64,000 nt of DNA from the NCBI RefSeq assembly GCF_030272615.1, contig NW_026729330.1, positions 1 through 64,000 on the forward strand, given 5' to 3'. The position numbers and the translations under genes are program-made. This DNA is from Cryptomeria japonica (Eukaryota > Streptophyta > Pinopsida > Cupressales > Cupressaceae). The notes under the pieces were generated by a model. That model made no database searches. It was not told the DNA's origin and worked only from the letters and a program-made list of their open reading frames with translations. This document shows, in pieces, positions 1 through 11,075 of this stretch (its first letter is position 1; each line of letters begins with the position of its first letter).

Positions 1-360
1 AGAGCACAGACTCTTAGAGCGAGATGTCTCCATTTTTCTTTTATGCAAGGTGATTATTCTCAGAACCAGAGCACAAACTCTTAGAGCAAGATGTCACACT
101 TTTTTACTATACATATACAGGTTGTAGCATGCTCGGGCATAGACTCCTATGAGGTGCTTCTAACCTCCCTTACACACACATGCACGAGGTTGAGTGGAAC
201 TAGCGGCATAAGTCTAGACTTTCTCACTCTCCTCCCTTACATGGATCACCTAGACAAACTCTAGGGGCTAGTTTTCCATGTCCTTTTCCCATGGATCACC
301 TAGACAAGATCTAGGGGTGAGAAGTCCATGTTTTCTCTCTCACTATTCTTCTCATGGATC
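1..360 (+). repeat. Short direct and inverted repeats in the G1 3' internal region
   Basis: Two copies of a roughly 28-base unit (AGAGCACAGACTCTTAGAGC and variant) lie at 1-28 and 67-94. A second unit beginning CATGGATCACCTAGACAA occurs at 239 and 289 and is cut short at 353. It contains the inverted repeat CCTAG...CTAGG and ends in CCATG. No coding function is visible; these are structured non-coding repeats next to the LTR. Confidence 0.6.
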
Positions 361-860
361 ACCAATGTGTGTATTCATGCTTTTTTTCCTTTCTTTTCTT
401 CTCTTTGCATTTTGTTTCCATTTACATCCTTCATCTTGTGTTAGAGAACTCTCAAATCCTTACACTCTTTGTTGTGTTGGAATTGATATTTAGTCCTCTT
501 TCTTACCAAATGATTCTCCATTAGTTTTTTATCTCATATCAAATCTTCTTGTGAACATTTTTCAGCAATATTCTTTAACAATTCGAAGTGGTAAACATGA
601 TACCCTTTTTCAACTCACTAAAATTACCAAGCCGAAATAGGGGGGGGCATATAGCTACCCTCAAATTTTCATCACCTTCCTTAGTAAGCATTAGGTGATT
701 TTGTGATCTAACATGTGTTTTGTAGGGTGCGGTTCCTAACTGTGTACTGTAGATACCACTAGGGGCTTCGTTCGACAGACTTATGGATATATCCTTTTTC
801 AAATAATGTTTACTTTTCTGTACTTTAGCTTGCATATGCACGTAGTGTTCATATGACCAC

Positions 861-876
861 TAAAGTGGGGCCTAAA
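861..876 (+). other. Polypurine tract of G1
   Basis: TAAAGTGGGGCCTAAA lies directly before the LTR start at 877, the place expected for the plus-strand primer of an LTR retrotransposon. Gypsy-E has the matching tract beside its own 3' LTR on the other strand (about 30750-30770). Confidence 0.6.
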
Positions 877-2512
877 TGTAGCATCATAAATTGTACACAC
901 TTGCTAGGGTGGTACAATTTCACACCTAGTTTAGCACCCACCTTGGCACATTTTGCATTTTGCACTGCATTTCCCCTTTAGCACTTAATTAATTAAATTA
1001 ATTAGGTCTAAGGTTCTATTTTATCATCTCCCATATCATAAAGTCGGGCCCTTTTCATTAAAGTGTGCCCCTTTCATTTTATTCTTCCAATACATCATTT
1101 AATCTAAAACCCTAATTAGGTCCTATTTTAAACTTTAAGGCTTGATTTTGGGGGTCAAAACATCTCGAAATCACCTATAACTTCGGGATTCGCTCTAAAA
1201 TCATCATATCCGACGACCCTGAAAATTTGGTGAAAAGTTGTCAGGACCATGGCGCCCGAAGTGCACACGGTCCCGGACACTTTTCTCAAAATTTTAGGAG
1301 CATGATCCAATCATAAAATAAAGCTTAACCCCAAGAAATTGGTGGGAGATTCAATCTCTAGGTCGGCCAAAAGTTGAAATTAAGACCTAGGGTTTCATAT
1401 ATAAGATCTCTCTTTCTTCATTTGAAAGGATCCAAAGTTTTGGTTTAAAAGGACCTTCTATGCAGCGAAAGAGCAGATCTTTGAAGACTTCAACAACATT
1501 CAACATCCACCCATCAAGCATTCATCAATTTCATTCATCCATTTAGGGCTTTGAAGACATTGAAGAGCAATAAGGGATCACCAACTGAAGATTGGCTTGT
1601 ACCCCTCCCTTGGGGTTGGGTATGATTTCATGTTGTTTTCATGTCTTTGCATAAGCCTCATTATATTATTTGTATTCATGCTTTAGATCACTTTGCATCT
1701 TGATTTGGAGCATTTACATTATCATTTACAAGCAATTAGGGTTTACTTTCTAGGTTTCTCTAGTTTGCTTACTTGCATTTTAGGATCTTGCACACACACT
1801 ACTTTTACAATACAACTTGGCTATTCGTGGAGGTGGAAATCACCAAAGCGGGGGTTTGACTAAGGCAAAACCCTATATAGCCACCTGCAACCCTTTTCAG
1901 ATATAAGTGCAGATTTCTGAATTTGGACGACACCACAAGTTGCAGATCTGACGGGAGCAAACTGAGACGGGACAACACACCAAATTGTAGAGAAGAAACC
2001 CAGGACAGGGGCGTGGGGCACCCTGGTCCTGGCAGGACAGGGGTGTGGGGTGCCCTGGTTCTACCAGGACGGGGGTGCTAGGCGCCCTGGTCCTTCTGTT
2101 AGACAGCAAGTTTCAGATAGCTTTTCAGGTTGCCAAACAGCAGTTTCAGGAGCAGAATCAGGACAGTGGCACCCGCGCCCCTGTCCCAAACATTTTCACT
2201 CAAATTTTAACTCCAGGTACACATCTGCATTCTTATCTTGTCCTTGTGTTTATAGCTTTCCATTGTGTAATCTCAATTCTGCAATCTCGTTATTAGTTCA
2301 TACTTGCACTTTGGGGTTAGGAATTGAACTTGCATCAGTCTATCTTTCAATTACAACAAAGGAATAGAAACCCTAATAGGTAGCCCGTGGCTCTCTCTTC
2401 CACAAAAAGAAGTAGCCAATTGTGTGATACCTCTAGGCTCTTTCGTATTCCACAATGTGTGTCAAAAGGTAGGATTAGGGTATGTTAGCCTAGTCTTGCT
2501 TTTTCCCCTACA
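877..2512 (+). repeat. LTR of gypsy element G1
   Basis: A 1636-base LTR starting TGTAGC and ending CTACA. It contains an 80-90 base imperfect hairpin (about 1216-1300) and a cluster of GC-rich hairpins (2001-2187) that recur in gypsy-E. The right border is exact: the next base (2513) aligns with base 8631 of the copia-A 3' LTR. Confidence 0.7.
2001..2187 (+). repeat. 32-base tandem GC-rich hairpins in the G1 LTR
   Basis: Three tandem copies start at 2001, 2033 and 2065, each beginning CAGGAC and ending near CCTGGTCCT or CTGGTTCT. Each folds on itself (GGACAGG or GGACGGG against CCTGGTCC). A fourth, looser copy starts at 2159 (GGACAG...CTGTCC). The same module appears in the gypsy-E LTRs. Confidence 0.75.
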
Positions 2513-3684
2513 TAATACTATACTATGTTACTGAGCAAAGAACCTAGTCAGTAAACCCTAAGGAACCTAGTCGGTAAACCCTAAGGTTATCACTATCAGT
2601 TAATGAAGGCGGTATGTCTACCGAGTGAAGTTTAGTATTTACCGAGTTTCAACTGAGTAATAAGAGAATGCATTGAATGAATAAAAGCATTATTTAATGA
2701 AGGAAGCTGATGAGCTAGCTATGATTAAATGATTGGTATGTTGTGAATCAAGTTTGTTAAAGAATCTATGGCAAAGGAAAATCGACAGGAAGATCTACAG
2801 CTCAGATTGAACCGCAATTCCCTAGCACAAGTTCCAAGAAATGTATGCAAGTTCCAAGGTGGGGTAAAATGTTTTCAAATTGAAGGATACATTGAACCTA
2901 GTCAAAGTTTGAAGATCTGATGGCTATGGTTGATCATGGGAAATGTGATCAAGGAGATTAAGTGGTTGGTGAATTGTTTATAAATAAGGAACTGTTGATA
3001 AACAATGCATGCAGGCAAGTGTATGCACAGGGATGCTACATAGTGATTACCGAGCATAAAAGCTTGAAGACTTGTTTGAATAATAGAGTATAGAGCCCAA
3101 TAGATGGACATGATAAGTCCTATATTGTATTGAGAAAATAAGAATCTGCTTTAGCATTTTAGGAGTGAAGTTGCAGATAGATTTTTATTACTATTATTTT
3201 GTAAAGTGACAAAAAATCTCTTAACCGAGTGGACTTAACAATCTTATTTGTAAAACCCTCTAGCAAGGTGACATTCTGATTGAGTGTTTGAGATCCTTTA
3301 ACAAGGTCACTTCTAACAAGGTGAAGATCCTAACAGATCTGAGGAAAATCCCTTAACTGGGTCACATCTAGCAATGTGTTTGTAATCTTTAACAAGATTT
3401 GCTTTTAACCGAGCATTCTCTAGAAGAGTATGTTTCTTAGTGGGTCTGAAATCCGATAGTGGTTTTTCCCTATTTGGGTTTCCACGTTGAATCTGGTGTT
3501 ATAGTGTTATGATGTTTATATGCTTTTGAGTTTGCATGTTTAGCAGTTTTGGTTATATTACTGAAGTATATGTTACCGAGGTTGAATCTGATGTTTTTAT
3601 GGAAGATTAAGTTTGTATGATTCACCCCCCCTCTCATCTTATTAGCTTGGAATCTGTACTTAACATTAAGTATCAAAACTATCA
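2513..3684 (+). repeat. Copia-A 5' LTR, truncated on the left
   Basis: Aligns with 8631-9804 along its whole length with scattered differences. It ends in CA (3684), three bases before the primer binding site. The missing first 316 bases correspond to 8315-8630 of the 3' LTR. Confidence 0.88.
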
Positions 3685-3686
3685 AT

Positions 3687-3698
3687 TGGTATCAGAGC
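3687..3698 (+). other. Copia-A primer binding site
   Basis: TGGTATCAGAGC directly follows the 5' LTR. This is the usual initiator-Met tRNA complementary site of plant LTR retrotransposons. Confidence 0.85.
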
Positions 3699-3749
3699 TT
3701 TGGACTCCGAAAGAAAAAGTTTAAAGGTACATAAGGAAAAGATCCAAAG

Positions 3750-5102
3750 ATGTATAAGAGGGATGCACCAAAGCTGAACAAGTCAAGTTTCTCTACATGG
3801 CAGAAAAGGATGAAGCTGCACCTATTAGGAGTTGGAGAATATGTTGTATATTATCTAGAGAATGATTTCATTACACTGAGTACCTATCCATTGACAATGG
3901 AAGAGATAAAGGCAAAGTAAGAACATATTCAAGCAATGATTGAAATAACATCTGCATTGACCGATTCAGAATTTAATGATCCAGAAGGCTGCAATGATGC
4001 AAAGGCAATGTGGGATAAGCTCATATCTGTGTATGGTGGAGATCAACATGTTCAAAGAGAAAAAGTGGATAGTCTAAGAGGACAACTTGAATCTATGAGG
4101 ATGAATGAAGGTGAGAACATAATCCAGTACAGTACAAGACTAAAGGAGATTGTCAATCAAATCAAAGGAGCAAGTGGAACTATTTAAGAAAAGGATATAA
4201 CAAGTAAGTTGTTAAGAACCCTTCTACCAACTTATGCAATCCGAGTCTCTGCAATCAATGAATTGAGGTTTGTACCCAATATGCTAGTTTCTTTAGATGC
4301 TACTATTGGTAAGCTACATGCTTTTGAGTTAAGTCACTTTGATAACAGTGGGTCATCGGTAAATAAAGTTGAATCTGCATTTAGTTCTTTTCATATTGGT
4401 GAATCTGATTATTACAATGATAGAATGAGTAAGTACACTAAAGGGGATCATAGTGGAGCAAGTGAAAGATTTCACAAGAACATGGAGGAAGTACAGAAAT
4501 AGTATGAGGAAATCAGAAAGCAAGAAAAGTTTGAAGCACTTTTAGCCAGAAGGTTACCTAGAGGCAAAGGTAAGTATAAAGGAAAACTACCTTTGAAATG
4601 TTTCAATTATGATAAGATAGGACATATGGCTTCTAACTGTCCTGACAAAGATTCTACTAAGAAGAGAGATTACCAAGATGATAGACAAAATGATAATCAT
4701 TACAGAGGACACCGAGACTTCAGAAGAAGAGATAGAAAGTCATGCTTAATAGCCGATGAGGAACACAATGATGATAAATCAGATGAAATTGATACAGAGG
4801 AAGTAGTTTATGTGGCTATCAAAGATGGATCAAATGAAGAAAGGTATGAAGAAAAATCCCTAATATCTCACATAAATACCAATGATTCATGGATCATAGA
4901 TAGTGGATGCTCATATCACATGGCAGGTGATAAACATAAGTTTTTTATGTTAGAAGACTATGATGGAGGCTATGTAAGATTTGGTAATGATGCCCCATGT
5001 CTGGTAAAAGGTAAACGATCCATAACACATCTTGACAATGCAAGATGCAATGATGTTTATTGGGTTGAAGGTTTGAAATACAATTTGTTGAGTGTAGCAT
5101 AG
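3750..5102 (+). pseudogene. Copia-A gag and protease, broken by stops
   Basis: One frame starts at ATG 3750 and stays alignable to about 5440, with in-frame stops near 3918, 4185, 4500 and 5100 and two more beyond. Several stops look like Gln codons turned to TAA or TAG. The first part is copia gag (MWDKLISVYGG is the typical W-x-x-L-x-x-x-Y motif). A zinc-knuckle-like motif CFNYDKIGHMASNC follows, with Tyr in place of the second Cys. The protease active site is WIIDSGCSYHM. The product would have formed the particle and processed the polyprotein. Confidence 0.9.
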
Positions 5103-7893
5103 CTAAACAATACAGGATACCGAATAGAATTTTAGAAAGGAATTGTCAAAGTTCATGACAAGCATGGAAAGTTAGCTGCTACCGGGACACAAAAAAAAGG
5201 TAACACATTTCACCTTGACTCAACTTGGAATAAATGTCTCTATGCAAAGATAGATGATACCTGGTTATGGCATAAAAGGTTTTGTCATGTAAATTTTGAT
5301 AATCTGATCAAAATAAGTAAGAAGCACTGAGTAAGAGGTCTATTAAGTCTTGAAAAACCTGAGAATGCTATGTGTCGAGGATGCGAGATGGGTAAAATGA
5401 CAAGATCAAGCTTTACAAGTAAGTCCTACACTTCTAAGGGTAATATTATTTGTGGATGATTACTCAAGGATGATGTCAGTTATATTTTTTTTTAAAAAAT
5501 CAGAAGCTTTTCAATTGTTTAAATGGTACAAGGCAATAGTTGAAAATGAAACAGGAAGACAACTGAAATGTTTTAGATCAGATAGAGCAGGAGAGTTCAC
5601 GTCTGATGAGTTCAACTTATTCTGCAATGATCATGGTATAAAAAGACAAGTCTCTGCACTGAGAACTCCACAACAAAATGGAATTACTGAGAGAAGAAAT
5701 AGATCTATTGTGGATTGTGCAAGAACCCCGATGATTGAAAAGAAAGTACCACAAACATTTTGGAGAGAAGCAATAAGCACAGTAGTTTACACCCTGAACC
5801 GAGTACAACTAAAGAAAGGAACTTTGAAGACACCTTATGAAATATGGTATGACAAGAAACCTAATGTAAGTTATTTCAAAATCTTTGGAAGTAGATGCTA
5901 TGTACACAAAGATGATAGAAATGGCAAGTTTGATCAGAAAAGTGAAGAAGGAACATTTCTTAGTTATTCTTCTAGAAGTAAAGCATTTAAATGTCTAATC
6001 AAATCATCTAACAAAATAGTAGAAAGTGCAAATGTGAAAATTGATGAATTTGCAGAAAGAAATGATGAAGGAAATTCCAAGGAACTAGAAGATTATGATG
6101 AATTTGTCTATGTTCAACTGACAAGTCTTACCGAGAAAACTGCAAAAGGAAATGAAAAGAATATCCAGTTACCAAGTGATGAAGAAGATCATACGGAGCC
6201 TACCAAACCTATATTAGCTAAGTATGTTAGAAGACATCATGCATCAAGTCAAATTATAGGAGATAAGGATGATCCAGTGATGACAAGGAACAAACTAAGA
6301 CAGAACACATGTCTGATATCTGAATTTGAACTGAGAATAGTGAAAGAGGCATTTAACAATGAAGACTAGATAAATACTATGACAGAAGAGATTGATCAAA
6401 TCAAGAAGAATGACACATGGACACTATTCCCAAGACCGAAGGATAAAAATGTAATTGGTACAAAGTGGATTTTCAGAAACAAGCTGAATGAAAAAGGTGA
6501 GGTCATTCAAAATAAAGCTAGACTAGTCTGCAAAGGTTATGCCTAAGAAGAAGGAATTGATTATGGTGAGAGTTTTGCACCTGTGGAAAGACTTGAAGGA
6601 GTAAGAACAATGTTGGCTTACGCTACTTAAAAGAATTTCAAGGTATATCAAATGGATGTCAAATTTGCATTTCTGAATGGTATATTAGAAGAAGAAGTTT
6701 TTATTGAACAACCTGAAGGATTTGTTGAAGACAAGAATAAAGATCAGGTATGTAAATTGAACAAAGCTTTATATGGATTGAAACAAGCACCTAGAGCATG
6801 GTATGAAAGATTGTACTCTTATTTGATCAGAATTGGTTTTATAAGAACAAATGAAAATAGTAACATGTACATGAAGAATGATGAAAATGGAATACTGGTC
6901 TCAGCCATATTTGTTGATGATATTATCTTTTGTGGAAATGACTCTCTATGTAAGAACTTTGGAAATGAAATGAGAAAAGAATTTGAGATGTCATTAATTG
7001 GTGAGATAAAATATTTTATAGGTTTACAGATACTATGAATGAAAAATGAGATTTTCATTACTCAATCCAAGTACATAAAGGAAATCTTGAAGAAATTTGG
7101 AATGGAGGATTCAAAACTAGTAAGTACTCCTATGATTACAAACTGTAAACTATCAAAGAATGATGAATCTACATCTATTAATGAGACACTTTACTGATCC
7201 ATGATTGGAAAGCTGCAATATGTTGTTCACAACAGGCCAGACATAGCACATGCAGTATGTATAGTTGCAAGATTCTCTGCATATCCTAAGGAAACACACA
7301 TGACATCAATCAAGAGAATTTTCAGATACTTAAAAGGCACTGAGGATTATGGCTTAGTATATCAAAAAGGAAATGACTTTGATTTAAAATTTTATAATGA
7401 TGCTGATTGGGCAGGCAACATTGATGACAAGAAAAGCGCGAGTGGAGGAACTTTCCTTTTAGGAGAAAGACTAGTGAGTTGGCTTAGCAAGAAACAAGGA
7501 TGTGTTTCACAGTCAACAGCAGAAGCTGAATACGTTGCTACAGCATTGAATTGTACCAGCATAGCATGGATCAAACAATTGTTGGAAGGTATAAATGAGA
7601 AAGTTACCGAGCTAGTAACTATATTCTGTGACAATACTAGTGCCATTAACATTTCAAAGAATCCTGTTATGCACTCTAAGACAAAGCACATCTCTATCAA
7701 ATATCATTATCTTAGAGAAGAAGCTCAAGAGAAGAAAGTGGTGTTGGATTATGTTAGCACAAAGGAACAAATAGCAGATATCTTCACCAAGCCACTACCA
7801 AGGTACACTTTTGAGTATCTCAGAAGTAAGTTAGGGGTCCTACCCCTATCTTCCATTCACTGGCTGAGTTCGGTGAAAGCATCAATTCGATGA
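5103..7893 (+). pseudogene. Copia-A integrase, reverse transcriptase and RNase H, broken
   Basis: The GAG-pre-integrase segment (WLWHKRFCHVNFDNL) is near 5260. At about 5440-5452 part of the integrase core is missing and the frame changes. From 5452 one frame runs to 7893 with stops near 6367, 6544, 6628, 7036 and 7195. Visible are integrase FRSDRAGEF and NGITERRNR, RT QMDVKFAFLNG and FVDDIIFCGND, and RNase [21 protein letters not shown] and the C-terminal IADIFTKPL. All domains are in copia order. The stops and the deletion rule out activity. Confidence 0.92.
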
Positions 7894-8230
7894 CTCTAGA
7901 GAATATGTTTTAGGACTTGATGCTGATTTACACACTTTAGGATGTTTTCTAAAGGTGTGCAGGAAATAATACAGAGAATAGGAATTGAAGACAAAATGCT
8001 CTGACCAAGACTAAGTTGACACATAATAGCAAGAATTCACTTCTGAGCGAAAGAAATTATGTTTTAGTTCTTTACTTTTTGGCATTGTTGTCAAAGGGGG
8101 AGAAGACTAAAGAAAAGAGGAGAAGACTAATGTATGGGGGAGAATTCTGATGATAGGGGGAGAGCATTTCAGAATCTCACAGCAATCCGAATCAATTAGG
8201 TCAAATCAATTGGTTTTTCCACCAATGCCA

Positions 8231-8320
8231 AAGGGGGAGATTGTTGGCATTTGGCATTATAACAGACAAGGGGGAGATTGTTGGCATTTTGCATTATAAC
8301 AGACAAGGAGAGATTGTTGG
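8231..8320 (+). repeat. Triplicated polypurine tract and LTR-start junction
   Basis: The unit GGGGGAGATTGTTGGCATTT plus a short tail ending ATAACAGACAA occurs at 8231, 8268 and, with GGAGAG, 8305. The period is 36-37 bases. TGTTGG starts at 8242, 8279 and 8315. The third is taken as the true LTR start because the sequence after it differs from the other two, but the missing 5' LTR start prevents proof. Confidence 0.8.
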
Positions 8321-9804
8321 CATTTCAATAAGGATATTGAGAAGGTTGTTGATGAATATGGATATAACTAATTAAGGATGTTTACCGTCTTAATATTATT
8401 ATTTTGTCATTGATGTCAAGAAATTGATTTTCTAATTCAGTATGATTTTGCCATATCTTGAGAAGTATGATTTGATGAGTATAAAGATGTCGGTAAAAGA
8501 CACAGAAAGAATATGATGAATAAGGGGAGGAATAAGTTACTCAATGGGAAACTATTACTGAGTTAGACAATGATGAGATCATGATGTTTAGATTGTTTTG
8601 ATATCATACATATGTTATTGATTGTAAGGTTAATACTATACTATGTTACTGAGCAAAGAACCTAGTCAGTAAACCCTAAGGAACCTAGTCGGTAAACCCT
8701 AAGGTTATTGCTATTGGTTAATGAAGGTGGTATGTCTACCAAGTGAAGTTTAGTATTTAGTGAGTTGCAATTGAGTAATAACAAAATGCATTGAATGAAT
8801 AAAAGCATTATTTAATGAAGGAAGCTGATGAGCTGGCTATGATTAAATGATTGGTATGCCATGAATGAAGTTTGTTAAAGAATCTATAGCAAAGGAAAAT
8901 CGGCAGGAAGATCTACGACTCAGATTGAACCGCAATACCCTAGCACAAGTTCCAAGAAATGTATGCAAGTTCCAAGGTGGGGTAAAAGATTTTCAGATCA
9001 AAGGATACATTGAACCTGGTCAAAGTTTGAAGATCTAATGGCTATGATTGATCATGGGAAATGTGATCAAGGAGATTAAGTGGTTGGCGAATTGTTTATA
9101 AATAAGGAACTGTTGATAAACACTGCATTTGGGCAAGTGTATGCACAGGGATGCTACATAGTGATTACCGAGCATAGAAGCTTGAACACCTGTTTGAATA
9201 ATAGAGTATAGAGCCCAGTAAATGGACAAGATAAGTCCTATATTGTATTGAGCAAATAAGAATATGCTTTAGCATTTTAGATGTGAAGTTGCAGATAGAT
9301 TTTTATTACTGTTATTTTGTAAAGTGATAGAAAATCTCTTAACCGAGTGGACTTAACAGTCTTATTTGTAAAATCCTCTAGCAAGGTGACATTCTGATTG
9401 AGTGTTTGAAATCCTTTAACAAGGTCACTTCTAGCAAGGTGAAGATCCTAACATATCTGAGGGAAATCCCTTAGCCGGGTCACATCTAGCAATGTGTTTG
9501 TAATCTTTAACAGGATTTTCTTTTAACTGAGCATACTCTAGAAGATTATATTTCTTAGTGGGTCCGAAATCCCACAGTGGTTTTTCCCTATTTGGGTTTC
9601 CACGTTAAATTTGGTGTTATGAGTGTTATGATGTTTATATGCTTTTGAGTTTGCATGTTTAGCTGTTTTGGTTATATTACTGAAGTATATGTTACTGAGG
9701 TTGAATCTGATGTTTTTATGGAAGATTAAGTTTGTATGATTCACCCCCCTGTCTCATCTTATTAGCTTGGCATCTGTACTTAACATTAAGTATCAGAACT
9801 ATCA
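8315..9804 (+). repeat. Copia-A 3' LTR
   Basis: A 1490-base LTR running TGTTGG...ATCA, following the polypurine tract. Bases 8631-9804 match the 5' LTR remnant. The target duplication cannot be checked because the left end of the element lies beyond the window. Confidence 0.85.
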
Positions 9805-10239
9805 ATTCTAAGTCAAAATTAATTTTAGTCAAACATATGGTCTATAGAGATTCATTATAGTTATCTTATATATGGGCCACAACTTTTCCAATTGGAATTG
9901 TCTACTAAATGTATAATTTATACCACGTTAGGTCTAATTACCAATTTTTATTTTTGTCTGAAAAACTCGATGTTTCATAAACTATCTTATAAATAAGTTT
10001 TTTTTTTAAATGTAAAAATACCCTTTTATAGATCTATAAGTGAATTTTCCAAAATATATCTTTTAATATATTTTAATTATTTTTAATATTTTATTTTTAA
10101 TTTTTATTGAAAGTAGGTCATCAACACTAAAATATAAGACTAATTGAATAGAAGTTATTCCAGATTATAAATAAGAGAAAGATGTTTTATAAGTTGTAGA
10201 TGAAGAAGAGACAAATGTTTAAGATGCTTGAAGGAAATT
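9805..10239. other. AT-rich sequence without recognised genes
   Basis: AT-rich single-copy-looking sequence between copia-A and copia-B. From roughly 10110 onward it may already belong to copia-B, since the frame leading into the pol remnant seems to extend upstream. Nothing else is recognised. Confidence 0.5.
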
Positions 10240-11075
10240 TGTAGAAGTCAGTAAGAAAGAAAACTATTATCTCTTATCCCATGTGGAACCAAAGTCTTAT
10301 GCAAAAGCAATCAAATATGAAAGTTAGACAAAGGAAATGGAAGAGGAACTGAGTCAGATTGACAAGAATAAGACATGGGAACTAGTACTTATAGACTAGT
10401 GGAGAAAAATGTGATAGGAACTCAATCCAGGTGTTCCAGAATATGTTGAATGAGGATAGACAAGTTACAAGGAACAAGGAAGGATAAGTATATAAAGGTC
10501 ACTCACAAGTAGAAGGTATAGATTTTTACTAAACATTTGTTCTAGTAGCTAGGATGTAAGCTAGGTGTAGATTTTGACTAAATTTTTTTAAGATGTATCA
10601 GATGGATGCCAATTTAACTTTTGTAAATGGAGAGCTTGAAGAAGTTTATATTGAATAGCTAGATGGGTTTAAGTTGTTATAATTTCTAGATATAGTTGAT
10701 AGATTAAAGAATGATTTATGTGGACTTAAGAGATCCCCCAGGGTTCGATATGCTAGGTTGGATAAGTACTTGTTGCAGCAAAATTTTAGAAAATGTAATA
10801 CGAACATCAATCTTTATTTCAAATTTGAAGGTGATAAGTAGCTGATTGTTGTTGTGTATATTGATGATATTATGTTTGGAGGTTATGATAATATGTGTAA
10901 GGTATTCTCTCAAGAAATGAAAAATAAATGAGAAATGTCTATGATTGGTGAGTTATCTTTCTTTCTTGGTTTGCAATTTACTCAATTAGAAAATATATTT
11001 TTTATCTCTTAGGCCGAGTATGCTAATGAAATGTTAAATAATTTTGGATGGAGAATAGAAAACTCATTGCAATCC
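10240..11075 (+). pseudogene. Copia-B reverse transcriptase, left half, broken
   Basis: A degraded copia RT read on the + strand with many stops and shifts. Recognisable are the entry motif EPKSYAKAIK (about 10300), a partial LCGLKRSPRVRYARLD (about 10720), the catalytic-loop motif VYIDDIMFGG (about 10855) and MIGELSFFLGLQF (about 10940). It stops at 11075, where the TGTAATATCCCC LTR end begins. The matching RNase H half resumes at 17244. Confidence 0.85.

Larger units (their letters stand above)
1..2512 (+). mobile_element. Gypsy-type LTR element G1, 3' end only
   Basis: The 3' part of an LTR element read on the + strand: internal sequence (1-860), a purine tract (861-876) and a complete LTR (877-2512). 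The LTR starts TGTAGCATCATAAA, nearly the same as the LTR start of gypsy-E on the - strand (end at 30749), and is also preceded by a purine tract ending in GGCTAAA or GGCCTAAA. This makes it a relative of gypsy-E. No convincing coding sequence lies in 1-876. The LTR ends in CCCTACA exactly where sequence homologous to the copia-A LTR begins (2513), so G1 appears to be inserted into that LTR, with its other half left of the window. Confidence 0.7.
2513..9804 (+). mobile_element. Copia-A, decayed Ty1/copia retrotransposon
   Basis: Order on the + strand: truncated 5' LTR (2513-3684), tRNA-Met-type primer site, gag, protease, integrase, RT, RNase H, polypurine tracts, 3' LTR (8315-9804). Integrase before RT is the copia order. 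The two LTRs are clearly homologous over about 1170 bases, but the first 316 bases of the 5' copy are absent because G1 lies there. Reading frames contain many stops and an integrase deletion, so the copy is dead. The polypurine tract AAAGGGGGAGATTGTTGG is shared with copia-C and copia-F, which suggests one lineage. Confidence 0.9.

Noticed and set aside
278-493. A 71-codon open frame near the left edge
   Set aside because: It lies in a T-rich, repeat-bearing non-coding part of G1, with no motif and no homologue recognised.
2001-2187. Regularly spaced short repeats that could suggest a CRISPR array
   Set aside because: The units are self-complementary and directly adjacent without unique spacers, and the context is a plant LTR.
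2045-2367. Two overlapping + strand open frames around the GC-rich hairpins
   Set aside because: They arise from the GC-rich tandem hairpins and lie within an LTR, so no protein is expected.
6652-7038. The intact-looking copia RT segment as an active gene
   Set aside because: Stops flank it in the same frame, and the upstream integrase is deleted. It is a window of openness in a dead polyprotein.
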